Notes: generated by a model not told the origin, from the letters alone. Shown: positions 1 through 8,787, numbered from the stretch's first letter. The stretch: 64,000 bases of DNA from JBCDBW01 sp039182965 (GCA_039182965.1 JBCDBW010000005.1:1-64000); one strand, 5' to 3'. Numbers and translations are program-made.

Positions 1-450
1 GAATTGATTACGAATCATTGGGTCTGCCCTGTTGGTTTTATCGACAAGCGAACCGACGAAGGTCGCCGTCGTTTGGACCAGATTTTTCGTAGGGCAACCA
101 TTTTGATTGTTCCCTCGCTAGCCGAGTGTTACGGGCTCGTATACTGTGAGGCCAATGCATACGCCCTGCCTGCGGTAGGCTGCGATGTCGGCGGGGTTTC
201 TACCATCATTCGCGATGGAGAAAATGGTTTTCTTGTCGAGCCGGGCCGATTCCAGGCATGCGAGGCAGACCGCTTAGTGGCCCTTCTCAAGAGCCCGAAG
301 GATTATAAACGCATGGCCAGCCAAGCAAGAGGCGAGTATGAAAAGAGGTTGAACTGGAAAGTGGCCGGTAGGCGTGCATCGGAGATTATTGAGGCGTGTG
401 TTGAAATCCATCAGTCGGGGATCAAAAGGGAGGCACCTGAGAAAGCTTGA
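1..450 (+). CDS. Glycosyltransferase family 4, C-terminal part (5' truncated by window edge)
   Basis: This is the C-terminal donor-binding half of a GT-B fold glycosyltransferase, which would transfer a sugar from a nucleotide-sugar to a glycan acceptor at the cytoplasmic face. The reading frame is open from base 1, so the gene begins outside the window. About 149 residues are visible. The diagnostic stretch is PSLAECYGLVYCEANAYALP, the GT4 E-x7-E motif that holds the nucleotide-sugar, followed by VGGVSTIIRDGENGFLV, typical of the family. A short dyad (CTGCCA at 458-463, TGGCAG at 472-477) follows the stop but lacks a T-run, so it is only a weak terminator candidate. The acceptor and pathway cannot be told from this fragment; exopolysaccharide or LPS synthesis is a guess from the family. 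Confidence 0.85.
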   Translation, partial: ELITNHWVCPVGFIDKRTDEGRRRLDQIFRRATILIVPSLAECYGLVYCEANAYALPAVGCDVGGVSTIIRDGENGFLVEPGRFQACEADRLVALLKSPKDYKRMASQARGEYEKRLNWKVAGRRASEIIEACVEIHQSGIKREAPEKA

Positions 451-601
451 TTGAGGCCTGCCATTTGACGGTGGCAGCCCGAGCCTAGTTCTTCAAGTAG
501 CGATCATTACCACTCCTTGCTCGATCAGAATAGAACTGTGAGTGTGCTCACCTTGAGTCGTTGGTTAGTTGCGCCGTTGATTGACTGAATTCTCCTCTAC
601 T

Positions 602-674
602 TGTTGCCTCAAAAGTAAATGACACCCTGTGATCTGTGAGAGTGGGGTATCGTTGACGCAAAAGTCATGACACC
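602..674. repeat. Left end of the insertion sequence: outer and inner repeat
   Basis: The outer repeat at 602-626 reads GTTGCCTCAAAAG then TAAATGACACC. The inner repeat at 652-674 reads GTTGACGCAAAAG then TCATGACACC. The two are direct repeats starting about 49 bp apart and probably represent two transposase-binding sites at one end. The binding role is inference. Confidence 0.7.
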
Positions 675-808
675 GTGTTGTTTTGTGTTTTAGCTTCTCG
701 GGTCGCGGAGTGCAAGGAGCCCGTAGGGCGACTGGAACGCAGGGGCCCAAGAAGCACGCGCCGGAGGGCCTGCTCCAGCTTTCGATTCAGTTCAAAGGGG
801 TTGAGAGC

Positions 809-1914
809 TTAGCGCTCGCGGCGCAGAGCAGCCTTGGTTCGGGCGCTCAAGGTAGTGCTCTTCAGCAACCGGTCGCACGGGGTTTGCGGGGTGTCGTGAC
901 GCCGTTGCATCTTGGCTCCGTGCCGGATCTTGCTCACCAGTTTTGCCGAGGTGGAGAAGAAGTTGTGCAAAGGCTCCCAGTAGTCTCGGTAGATGAGATT
1001 GATCCTCTCGAGCAACGCGGGCTCTTCGAGCCGGTCGTATCCGAGCAATTGGCGCACATGCGTCCAGTTCTTCTGCTCGACGTGCCCGTTGTCGTTCTTG
1101 TGGTAAGGACGCGAGCGGGTAAATCCGACCGTTTGGGGCCGTTGGGTAAAGTAACTCACCAGATGCCAGTTGAGGAACGCACTGCCGTTATCGCAGTCAA
1201 AGCCGAGGATATCGAAGGGCAAGCGGCCCTCAACATCCCGGGTGGCTTCCACCACCCCGGCGGCTCCTTTGTTCCATACCGCTCGCAGGCTCGTCCAGCC
1301 GCTGTAGATGTCGGTGTAGGTGACACTCCAGATGAAGCTGCCTTCCATCGAGCTGCCGCAATGCGCCACGCTATCTGCTTCCAAGTATCCGGGGGCGGTG
1401 ACGTCCCAGTGATCGGTGCGGATGGGGATTTGCGTCTCAATGAGAGTGCCGGGCTTCGTCCCGCATCGACCTTTGCCGCCCGCCCTTGCCTTGCGAGGGG
1501 CCAAGAGACGATCAATCTGGGCTGCGCTGATCGCCTTTATCTCTTGGCGCACCTTCCGGCTCAAGGTCCCGTGTTCGGCCTCATACTACGGCAACCACAA
1601 CGGCACCATGTCAACCAGGCGTTTGCCAGAGGGTTGCTCGCCGGCCTTCCAGATCGCAAAAAGCACTTCCACCACTTCCTTCCCATAGATTGTGGGGCGC
1701 CCTCGACGCGTCCCCAGTTTACCCCCCCCCAACCGGTTTTGCCACCCAGTAGCTTGATGGCATGCTTGCGGCCGTATCCAAACTGCTCGCACAGCTCATC
1801 GATCATCACACTGCGTCCCGCCCGCCCATGCTGCATATAGCGCTGGCGCAGCCTCGGGAGCATCTCTTCTCGTATCTTCTGACTCATCGGCATCCTTTCG
1901 ATTGCCGGTGTCAT
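809..1914 (-). pseudogene. DDE (rve/integrase-core) transposase, disrupted by a frameshift and an amber codon
   Basis: The intact protein would have an N-terminal helix-turn-helix region (LCEQFGYGRKHAIKLL) followed by an integrase-type DDE core: D in YLEADSVAHCG, D in FDCDNGSAFLN, and E in HVEQKNW. The reading frame is broken twice. At the G9 run (complement of 1722-1730) the frame shifts, because the frame before it reads KTGWGG and the sensible continuation GRPTIYGKEVVEVLFAIW lies in another frame. A TAG at 1593-1595 then interrupts WLP-YEAEHGTLSRKV. The translation start is either ATG at 1914, inside the inner right repeat, or the more likely ATG at 1887 (MSQKIREE). No single intact transposase can be made unless slippage and readthrough both occur. 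Confidence 0.8.
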
Positions 1915-1987
1915 CCTTTATGAATCAACGTTCTTCCGCCATCCCCACATATATTCAACACAAGGTGTCATTATTTATGAGGCAACA
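1907..1987. repeat. Right end of the insertion sequence: inner and outer repeat
   Basis: The inner copy at 1907-1929 reads GGTGTCATCC then TTTATGAATCAAC. The outer copy at 1964-1986 reads GGTGTCATTA then TTTATGAGGCAAC. They are direct repeats starting 57 bp apart and inverted relative to the pair at the left end. The first possible ATG of the transposase (1914) lies inside the inner copy, so transposase binding here could also affect its own expression; that is inference. Confidence 0.7.
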
Positions 1988-1995
1988 GGCTCTAG

Positions 1996-2716
1996 CCCGG
2001 ATATTTCACGAAAGAATCGCGTGGTTGTTTGAATGTCGTTAAAGTTGAGTTACTTAAGGCCAACTGGACGACCAACCACGCGATGACAGATTGTAAGCAG
2101 CTTTCCTTTGGGTTTTCAAGGTGTAAGGGACCTAAAGTGCTCGCCGATTTCGATGGCGGCGACATCAGCCAGGAAGGTCGGGTGCTGCTCTTGCGGGAGG
2201 TGGAGCGGCAACTAGGGCTGCTCGATCGGGCGGCCGAGCTCTTGCCCGATGATCGGCAGGCCGGCCGGGTGGTGCATGAGAAGCGCTCGCTGATCAAGTG
2301 GCCCAACCAGCTGCGTTTGCTTTTGAGCACCCTGGCCTACGTGCTCGTGGACACCTTGAGAACAAAGGCTCTCAAATCATCCGAGTTAGCTCACGCCCAG
2401 GTCACTCGCATCCGGCTCGAACTGCTCAAGATCGGTGCCGTCGTGATCAGGAACACTCGCCGGATCATCGTCCAACTCTCCACCGGCTACCCGCGGCGCT
2501 AGGTCTTTGCCACCGCTCACGCCGCGCTTATCGGCGACACCTCCTGATGGCCCGATGGCGCTGTCCCCGGCGCCGGAAAAACAACGGGGGCAGGGACCAG
2601 TGTGCCCAAATCGCAGAAAATCACCCCTTCAGCTCACCCCTCACCACCGCAATACGCCAACACTGCACCTGTCCATCATTACCACTCGCCATCCTTCCCT
2701 TCATGAAATATCCGGG
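1996..2716. mobile_element. Internally deleted IS1380-type element
   Basis: This is a 721-bp element bounded by 17-bp terminal inverted repeats, CCCGGATATTTCACGAA at 1996-2012 and TTCATGAAATATCCGGG at 2700-2716, which match at 16 of 17 positions. It carries a transposase joined from an N-terminal and a C-terminal piece, so the catalytic middle is gone. The flanks are CTAG on the left and TTAG on the right, a near-match to the 4-bp target duplication expected for IS1380. It cannot move by itself but could be mobilised by a full-length relative elsewhere in the genome. Confidence 0.75.
2083..2547 (+). pseudogene. IS1380-family transposase, internal deletion derivative
   Basis: The ORF begins with MTDCKQLSFGF and FSRCKGPKVLADFDGGDISQ, a typical N-terminus of IS1380-family transposases. 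After VVHEKRSLIKW it runs straight into PNQLRLLLSTLAYVLVDTLR and RIRLELLKIGAVV, which are C-terminal family sequences. Known members are about 430-460 residues, so roughly 280 residues including the DDE core are missing. A TAG at 2500-2502 stops the ORF early, and the expected C-terminal tail (VFATAHAALIGDTS) continues in the same frame to a TGA at 2547. The product would be catalytically dead. Confidence 0.75.
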
Positions 2717-2780
2717 TTAGTTCATTCCTCATATTACACGATCGGATCGCTATTAAAGAAGGTTGTTGCGTGATCTGTCT

Positions 2781-3437
2781 CTATGACACAAACCAAAACG
2801 ATCCGAAGATCAAACCCAGCGGGACCAAGACGACGAGCGCTGCCAAAACCAGATTTAGAAGCGCTTTCCATGCGGAAAATCCCTGCACTTGTCCCAGTGC
2901 ATGGAGAAAAATAAAGAAAGACCAGACACCGACCACGAATTCGACCAACCCGAAGCCGATCAATTGATAGGACAAAAAAGGATCGGCATCAATCATGGGG
3001 GTCTCGGAGGTGAACAATTCTTCTCCAAAGGTAAAAATCTGAGGGATCCACAGGCAAAGGCTCCACACGATTGGGACACTTGACCACGCGTATGCCGCCC
3101 GAATCTCCTCCCCGTCGGCCTCTCCACGAAGCCAAGTTCCGGTCCAGCGTATCAGGAAGCCGAAAAGGTAGAGTCGTATGATGCCTCCAATCGGGCCAAG
3201 AAAAACGGCGAGCCCAACTATTGCGGAGATCGATAAGCCATCCCCATAGTCTCTTAAGCCTGCACGATTGAGCGACTCGGAAATCCCCGTGATCATGGCG
3301 ATCAAGATCACCAATCGCGTTGGATCCGTGTCGATCACTTGTTGGATGGTAATCCTTGGATGCAACCACATGTGAATCCAAGGGTTCAGTTGTCTGTGTT
3401 CAATTGCAGGGTCCGGTGACAGCGGCATCTCTCTCAT
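2781..3437 (-). CDS. Yip1-family multi-pass membrane protein
   Basis: This 218-residue protein has a short soluble N-terminus with the phrase NPWIHMWLHPRITIQQVIDTD, which is characteristic of bacterial Yip1-domain proteins (a W-x-HPR motif before the first helix). About five hydrophobic segments follow, around residues 55-70, 78-105, 120-140, 155-180 and 190-215. The biochemical role of bacterial Yip1 proteins is not established; they are inner-membrane proteins of unknown function. ATG at 3437 was preferred to the upstream TTG at 3446. It is separated from the sulfatase by 435 bp and transcribed away from it. Confidence 0.75.
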   Translation of the reverse strand: MREMPLSPDPAIEHRQLNPWIHMWLHPRITIQQVIDTDPTRLVILIAMITGISESLNRAGLRDYGDGLSISAIVGLAVFLGPIGGIIRLYLFGFLIRWTGTWLRGEADGEEIRAAYAWSSVPIVWSLCLWIPQIFTFGEELFTSETPMIDADPFLSYQLIGFGLVEFVVGVWSFFIFLHALGQVQGFSAWKALLNLVLAALVVLVPLGLIFGSFWFVS

Positions 3438-3872
3438 TCTGCTCAATCGTCTGAAGCTCGCGAGTGTATTGCATATTGAGCGGTTGGGTTCGATGCAAAA
3501 GTGATGCTTGGTCGAACAAGTCCTCCAACCGCCTCGCAGTGCCCCTGGGATGGCGTCATTTGGGGTTTTTCAAACGGCCAAGATCGAGCGCCTGAGATTG
3601 CGCTGGTGAGTCTGAGGCGCTTGCTAAGATAATTAGGAGTTAGGCGACGCGCCGGGTCCGGGGCTCCAAAACAATGAAACGATTCGAAGAGTGACTTTTT
3701 CGAACCCGGAGTTGGAAGCGCTAGTGGGTCCGGATGGCACTGGGATTTCGTATTCAATGGTCCTCGTTCACCTTGGCAGGCGTCACGAGGAGCCCGGTCG
3801 TGCAGTGTAGGGATTTGGGAGAGCGGGGAAGTTTTTTGAGTTGGGAAGCGTGGAAAAGAATCATTAGCATCG
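3438..3872. other. 435-bp intergenic region between divergent genes
   Basis: It holds no ORF with coding character. Two short inverted repeats can be seen: AGCGCCT...AGGCGCT around 3577-3625 and TTCGAA...TTCGAA around 3680-3705. It must contain the promoters of the Yip1 gene (leftward) and the sulfatase (rightward), but I could not identify convincing -35/-10 elements. Confidence 0.5.
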
Positions 3873-5219
3873 ATGATCATGAACGGTAAATCGCTGGTGC
3901 TAGCAGGATGTCTTGGATGGGCGGCGTCTCTTTGGGGACAGGAACAGGCAAACATCGTGTTTATGATGGCGGATGACCTTGGGTATGGAGATTTAGGGTG
4001 TTATGGGGTGACCGACATCGAGACGCCGAATCTTGACCAGATGGCAGCGGACGGGGTTCGGTTGACAAATTTTTATGCAAACGGGGCCGTGTGTTCACCG
4101 ACGCGGATTGCATTTTTGTCAGGGCGGTATCAGCAGCGGGCGGGCATGGAGAACGCACTATACTATCAGGAGATGGGAAGGGGGCTGCCGGTGGACGGCG
4201 AGACCATTGCGGATCAGATGCGATCGGTGGGGTATGCGACTGGTTTATCGGGGAAGTGGCATGTGGGCTATGATCGCGGGCGTCGCCCGTGGGAGCAAGG
4301 TTTCGATCACTTCTTTGGTTTGTTAGGGGGCAATCATCACTACTTTGAGCACATGGACCGGATCGGGGTAGCGGATTTATGGTTGGGGAACGAAGTGGTG
4401 GAACGGGAGGGGTATACGACGGACTTGATTACGGAAGATGCGATTTCATTCATCGAGCAGGTGCGTGGGAAGCAGCCATTTTTTTTGTTTATTGCGCATC
4501 TGGCGCCGCATTTTCCGTGGCAAGGACCCGGAGATATTGGCAAGGACGTGCGGCCGAAGAAGAAGTCTTGGCAGGAGGGGGATCGGGCGACCTATGTGGC
4601 GATGGTTGAGCGGATGGATGAGGGTATCGGGCGGGTTTTAGAGGCAATTGACCGGATGGGAATCGTGGAAGAGACACTGGTGGTGTTTACGTCGGACAAC
4701 GGGGGGCATACCTATTCGCGAAACGGGCCATTTCGAGCGGGGAAGGCGAGCATTTGGGAGGGCGGGACGAGGGTGCCGTGTCTCGTGAGATGGCCCGGTG
4801 TGGTTCCGGCGGGAGTGGTCATGGATCAGGTGGGGATTACCATGGATTGGACGGCCACGTTTCGTCGGCTGGCGGGAATAAGAGCGAGCTCGGCGGGGGA
4901 GGATGGGATGGATTTGCTTCCGATTTTGCTGGGGGAAGAGGAGAAGGCGGAACGCACTCTATTTTGGCGTCGGAAGAAAGGACCGGTGCGGAAATCGGTT
5001 GAAGAAGGGCGGGCGGTACGAAGTGGAAAGTGGAAGCTTGTGGAGGAGACGGAGGGCGGGAATCGGTTTTTGTATGATTTGGAGGTGGATCCCGGAGAGA
5101 GTGAAAACCGGGTGGGTGAAAAAGCAGAGTTGGCGGCGCGGTTAGCGCGCATGCTGGATGAATGGGAGTCGGAAATAGATGGGGGAGCTGGTGTTCGCGG
5201 GCGACCTCCGAATGACTGA
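3873..5219 (+). CDS. Secreted type I sulfatase (arylsulfatase A-like)
   Basis: This 448-residue alkaline-phosphatase-fold sulfatase would hydrolyse sulfate esters, probably on a sulfated polysaccharide or glycan outside the cytoplasm. It has a signal peptide (residues 1-22), the calcium-binding DD in MMADDLGYGD (residues 34-35) and the formylglycine signature CSPTR at residues 74-78. The cysteine must be oxidised to formylglycine by a separate enzyme (FGE or anSME) not encoded here. Downstream are the SGKWHVGY and TSDNGG active-site motifs. The start is ATG 3873, or ATG 3879 two codons on. It converges on the ABC permease gene with a 7-bp gap. The sulfated substrate cannot be deduced. Confidence 0.92.
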   Translation: MIMNGKSLVLAGCLGWAASLWGQEQANIVFMMADDLGYGDLGCYGVTDIETPNLDQMAADGVRLTNFYANGAVCSPTRIAFLSGRYQQRAGMENALYYQEMGRGLPVDGETIADQMRSVGYATGLSGKWHVGYDRGRRPWEQGFDHFFGLLGGNHHYFEHMDRIGVADLWLGNEVVEREGYTTDLITEDAISFIEQVRGKQPFFLFIAHLAPHFPWQGPGDIGKDVRPKKKSWQEGDRATYVAMVERMDEGIGRVLEAIDRMGIVEETLVVFTSDNGGHTYSRNGPFRAGKASIWEGGTRVPCLVRWPGVVPAGVVMDQVGITMDWTATFRRLAGIRASSAGEDGMDLLPILLGEEEKAERTLFWRRKKGPVRKSVEEGRAVRSGKWKLVEETEGGNRFLYDLEVDPGESENRVGEKAELAARLARMLDEWESEIDGGAGVRGRPPND

Positions 5220-5226
5220 TACCAGT

Positions 5227-6582
5227 TTAGGAAGCAGTGGGGCCGGACCATTTTTGGATGCGGATGCGATCGAGGATGATGGCGGCAAGAATGACTGTGC
5301 CGAGGACGATTTTTTGAGTGTAGGATTCGACACCGGTAAGATTCATTCCGTTTTGGATGACTGCTATGATGAAGGCACCGATGAGCGTGCCGAAAATCTT
5401 ACCGCGGCCACCAGCGAGGGAGGTGCCGCCCACGACCACAGCGGCGATGACGTAGAGCTCATACATGAGGCCGTATGTGGGGGCACCGCTGTCAAGTTGG
5501 GAGGCGAGGACGATTCCGCCGAGACCGGCTAGAGCTCCGCAAATGATGTAGGTCCTCCGGAGGACGCGATGTACGGGTACTCCAGAGAGGCGGGCGGCCT
5601 CGGCGTTTTGTCCGACGGCATAGATGTATCGGCCGAGCAGTGTGCGGGTCATTGTGAAGTGTGCGATGACGTAGAGTGTGAGCATCAGGACCACGGCGTT
5701 GGGGATGCCGGCGAGGGAGGCGTCGCGGCCAAGCCAGGTGAAGGAAGGGGGTACTTGGTCGATGGATCGTCCTCTGGCAATGAGGAAGGCGAGTCCGCTG
5801 GCAATGAGCATCATGGCGAGAGTTGCGATGAAGGGGGGGACGGCGAAGCGGGTGACCACTAGACCCGAGAAGGCGCCGGCGGCGGCGCAGAGCAAGACGG
5901 CGCCGAGTCCGCAGAGGAGGACGGCAAGGATCGTGGCGTCTTCGCCTCCGGCGAGGTTTTGCACAGCCCAAGCGACGGCGACGGCGGAGAGGGCGACGAG
6001 GCTCCCGACGGAGAGGTCGATTCCGGCGGTGAGGATTACCAGGGTCATTCCGATGGCGAGTATGGCGATGACGGCGATTTGATTGGCGATGTTCAGGAGG
6101 TTATCGCGTTTGAGGAAAGCGGCGCCTTGGGAGGAGGGGGCGGTAAGGACGAGAGGGGTGCCGAGGTCGGGATATTTGGAGGGGAGATCGTCAAAGACAC
6201 TCCAGGCAGCGGTGGCGTCGGTTGCGGCAATGACCGAGAGTCCTGTCGCGGCAGTGTTGAGTTGTTCGAGGGCCTGGCGGGCGTCCGCGGGATCACCTTG
6301 GACAGTTTTCAGGATCGTGGCGTCGGAGGGTTTGAGACCGGTGGTGAGTTCTGTGACAAAGGATTGGTCTGTGGCGGTGTCTCGGGCGACAATGAGGATC
6401 GTGGGTGAGTTGTCGAAGTCTTGGATGATTTGTTTGGCAAGGATGCGGCCGGCGTCGGCTCCTTCGGGGTCTTGCTTTCCCCAGGTCAGCCAGCTAAAGA
6501 GCACGCAGAGTAGGAGAAGGACGACAATCATGCCGTAGTCGTTGAATAGGGGGCGGAGGGTGGTGATGAGATTTTTAGCCAC
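5227..6582 (-). CDS. Ribose/xylose-type ABC transporter permease (RbsC-like) with a large insertion
   Basis: This is the membrane subunit of a carbohydrate uptake ABC transporter of the CUT2 class. The C-terminal part (about residues 155-451) contains the RbsC landmarks GMTLVILTAGIDLSVGS, RGRSIDQVP, GRYIYAVGQNAEAARLSG and the VVVGGTSLAGGRGK loop. Family members are usually about 320 residues; this one has 451. The extra piece (about residues 37-155) lies between the first helix and the second and resembles one alpha/beta lobe of a type 1 periplasmic-binding fold. It lies downstream of the binding-protein gene (183-bp gap). No RbsA-type ATPase gene is next to it, so the ATPase must come from elsewhere. 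Confidence 0.88.
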   Translation of the reverse strand: MAKNLITTLRPLFNDYGMIVVLLLLCVLFSWLTWGKQDPEGADAGRILAKQIIQDFDNSPTILIVARDTATDQSFVTELTTGLKPSDATILKTVQGDPADARQALEQLNTAATGLSVIAATDATAAWSVFDDLPSKYPDLGTPLVLTAPSSQGAAFLKRDNLLNIANQIAVIAILAIGMTLVILTAGIDLSVGSLVALSAVAVAWAVQNLAGGEDATILAVLLCGLGAVLLCAAAGAFSGLVVTRFAVPPFIATLAMMLIASGLAFLIARGRSIDQVPPSFTWLGRDASLAGIPNAVVLMLTLYVIAHFTMTRTLLGRYIYAVGQNAEAARLSGVPVHRVLRRTYIICGALAGLGGIVLASQLDSGAPTYGLMYELYVIAAVVVGGTSLAGGRGKIFGTLIGAFIIAVIQNGMNLTGVESYTQKIVLGTVILAAIILDRIRIQKWSGPTAS

Positions 6583-6765
6583 TGAGTACTAGACCACTAA
6601 TCGTTCTTGAGGCAGGAGGGGTGTTTGGGAAGGCTATCCTTTCAGCCTAGCCCTATTACGCGCTTTGCGGCGAGCCAATCCAGATTGGCTTCGCAGGAGA
6701 AGGTGAGCAATCCGATTGCACGTGATTTGCCCTGGGGGAGGGAGTGGAAAGTGTTGACCAGCCAC

Positions 6766-7752
6766 TTAGTTCAAGTCGGGGTCCTTTTCGGCGTCGGCTT
6801 GGCGGTAGAGGGCAGCGGGAATGAGATACTCGGCGGGGACTTCTTGACCGTCGAAGTGGGCGACGATCAGTTCGACGGTTTTCCGGGCAATCTGGTCGGG
6901 GAACTGCACAGGATCGGCGTAGATCTTGCCGTCGCGAATCGCGCGTTTGCCGTCGGGTTGGCCATCGAACGCGATGACTGTGACTTGACGGAGTTTATCT
7001 GCCCGTTCGAGTGCGGCGACGGCGCCGAGGCCGGAGGGGTCGTTGATGGCGAATATGCCATCGAGACCCGGGTGGGCTTGGAGAGCATCCTCAGCGGCTT
7101 TATAGCCTTTGTCTTTGACGCCTTCTCCAGGGAGTTCCGCGACGATCTCGATTTTTGAATCGGGTATCGCGCTATTGTGTTGTTCGATGATCTCTTTAAA
7201 GCCGTCGACGCGCATGATGCAGGATTCCACGGAGCGGTAGTCGAGGATGGCGACCTCGCCGCCCTCGGACCCGAGGGCTTCGATCATGGCTTCTCCGGCT
7301 AGTTGCCCGCCTTGGAAGTTATCGGTCGCGACATGGGAGACGATATCGACGCCCTCGGCTTGGCATTTGATGTCGAATGTGAAGACAGGAATTCCGGCTT
7401 CGTTGGCCTCTGCGATGGCGGGACCAATGGCTTTGGAATCGCATGGATTCAGGGCGATGGCGGCGACGTCCTGGACGATGAAGTCTTTGACTTGGTTGGC
7501 TTGTTTTGCGGGGTCTTGATCGCCGGAGAGGAAAACGACGTCGTAGCCGTATTTGGAGGCTTCCTCGGTCATGACGTCTTTGATGAGGATGAAATAGGGA
7601 TTGGTGAGGGTAATGCAGGAAGCGGCGATTACCGGATTGTCGCCGGACGACGTGGAGGATTGAGAGGTGGGGGAGTGGTCCTGGGAGCTTCCGCATGCGG
7701 CAAGGGTGGCGAGGAGGAGGGAGGTGAGGAGGTGTCTTCTGAAGCGGTTCAT
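6766..7752 (-). CDS. Sugar-binding lipoprotein of an ABC transporter (RbsB-like)
   Basis: This 328-residue periplasmic binding protein type 1 would deliver a monosaccharide to the permease encoded just downstream. The N-terminus is a lipoprotein signal with lipobox LAAC (Cys20), then a Ser/Thr-rich linker and the two-lobe fold (VIAASCITLTNPYF, LNPCDSKAIGPAI, VIAFDGQPDGKRAI). The frame stays open far upstream, but that extension is low complexity; the start at ATG 7752 gives a perfect lipoprotein signal. Several extra cysteines (in ASCITL, NPCDS, DIKCQ, ESCIM) are unusual for this family and could form disulfides. The ligand cannot be read from sequence. Confidence 0.9.
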   Translation of the reverse strand: MNRFRRHLLTSLLLATLAACGSSQDHSPTSQSSTSSGDNPVIAASCITLTNPYFILIKDVMTEEASKYGYDVVFLSGDQDPAKQANQVKDFIVQDVAAIALNPCDSKAIGPAIAEANEAGIPVFTFDIKCQAEGVDIVSHVATDNFQGGQLAGEAMIEALGSEGGEVAILDYRSVESCIMRVDGFKEIIEQHNSAIPDSKIEIVAELPGEGVKDKGYKAAEDALQAHPGLDGIFAINDPSGLGAVAALERADKLRQVTVIAFDGQPDGKRAIRDGKIYADPVQFPDQIARKTVELIVAHFDGQEVPAEYLIPAALYRQADAEKDPDLN

Positions 7753-7989
7753 ATCGGGAGGGTAGCGAGAGTTGAGAGTGGCGTAAAGGGCGGAGCGTGA
7801 GGTGATCAGCAGGAGTGATGGAGGGGAACTCGATTCTCCAGTCTCCCAATGAACTTCAAGAGTCCATATCCAGAATTCACTGATTTTGGGGGGGCTTGGT
7901 GGCAATGGGTAAGAGCGGGGGGAAACAGGTACGGGGTGGGATATGATTATTAGTATGATTGGGCGGGGGAGGCGTGGTATTAGAGAAGG

Positions 7990-8787
7990 ATGGCCGCATT
8001 TGAGGACTGCAATTGGTATGATTATCCGCGGTATTATGATGTTGTGTTCGGGGCGGACACTGCATGGGAGGCGGATTTTCTTGAGCGGGTATGGGGGCGG
8101 CATGGGGCGACGAAGAGGCGGGGGCGAACGCGGGTTTTGGAGCCGGCCTGCGGGACGGGGCGCTTGGTGATTGAGATGGGGCGGCGCGGGTATGACGGCG
8201 TGGGTTTTGATTGCAACGCTGCGATGGTGCGGTATGCGGCCCGTCGGGTATCGCGATGTAAGGGGCTACCGGTCTCCATACGCGAAGGACGGATGGAGGC
8301 GTTTCGCGTGCGCGGGCGATTTGACATGGCGTTTTGTTTGTTGAGCACGTTCAAGTATTTGCTCAGTGAGGTGGATGCGTGCTCGTGTTTACAGGGTGTG
8401 GAGCGGGTCTTGAAGCGAGGCGGTCTGTTTTTGTTGGGCTTGCATTTAACGGACTATGAGCGGAGGCGACCGGAACACGAACGGTGGGTTGGGGAGCAGG
8501 GGGAATTGCGGGTTGTGTGCAATACGCGGACGTGGCCTGCGGACCTGACGATGCGGCGGGAGCGTATTCGGACGCGATTGACGGTCACGCGCCGCGGCGT
8601 TAGTGAGCGGCGCTTGGAAAGTGATTGGCAGGCGCGGACGTATGATCTGAAGGAATTGAAGCGATTGATTGGGAAGGTGGGGGGGCTGCAGATGGTAGGG
8701 GGGTATGATTTTGGAGAGGCGATGCCGGAGGAGAGGAAGTTAGAAGAGGGAATGAGCTATGTGGTTGCCGTGCTGCGAAAGAGTTAG
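7990..8787 (+). CDS. Class I SAM-dependent methyltransferase
   Basis: This 265-residue protein has the Rossmann methyltransferase core with motif I VLEPACGTGRLVIEMGRRGY (about residues 49-68), followed by VGFDCNAAMV and the FDMAFCLLSTFKYL segment. The C-terminal half contains a beta-rich region (about 170-230) of the kind seen in small-molecule methyltransferases. It is divergent from the sugar-binding protein gene across 237 bp and stands alone. No substrate is indicated by its neighbours. Confidence 0.85.
   Translation: MAAFEDCNWYDYPRYYDVVFGADTAWEADFLERVWGRHGATKRRGRTRVLEPACGTGRLVIEMGRRGYDGVGFDCNAAMVRYAARRVSRCKGLPVSIREGRMEAFRVRGRFDMAFCLLSTFKYLLSEVDACSCLQGVERVLKRGGLFLLGLHLTDYERRRPEHERWVGEQGELRVVCNTRTWPADLTMRRERIRTRLTVTRRGVSERRLESDWQARTYDLKELKRLIGKVGGLQMVGGYDFGEAMPEERKLEEGMSYVVAVLRKS

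Larger units (their letters stand above)
602..1987. mobile_element. Degenerate insertion sequence with duplicated terminal repeats
   Basis: This is an insertion sequence of about 1.39 kb carrying one broken DDE transposase on the minus strand. Its ends are seen directly. The left tip 602-626 (TGTTGCCTCAAAAG...TGACACC) matches the reverse complement of the right tip 1964-1987 (TGTTGCCTCATAAA...TGACACC) with few differences. A second copy of the same motif lies inside each end, at 652-674 and 1907-1929. I found no convincing target-site duplication: the left flank ends CTCTACT and the right flank begins GGCTCTAG. The right end is only 8 bp from the next element. I do not assign an IS family. 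Confidence 0.8.

Noticed and set aside
1722..1730. Programmed frameshift of the transposase at the G-run
   Set aside because: A TAG further on still blocks the product, so the gene is dead whatever happens at the G-run; no stimulatory structure was seen.
683..1840. 385-residue frame on the plus strand across the first insertion sequence
   Set aside because: It is the antisense of the transposase on the minus strand, which shows a clear DDE core; the plus frame is low complexity and has no family features.
3443..3955. 170-residue frame on the minus strand before the sulfatase
   Set aside because: It overlaps the start of the sulfatase gene and has no coding features; it is a chance open frame in a GC-rich region.
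6766..8103. 445-residue version of the sugar-binding protein
   Set aside because: The extra 117 N-terminal residues are proline- and isoleucine-rich and overlap the methyltransferase gene; the lipoprotein start at 7752 is convincing.
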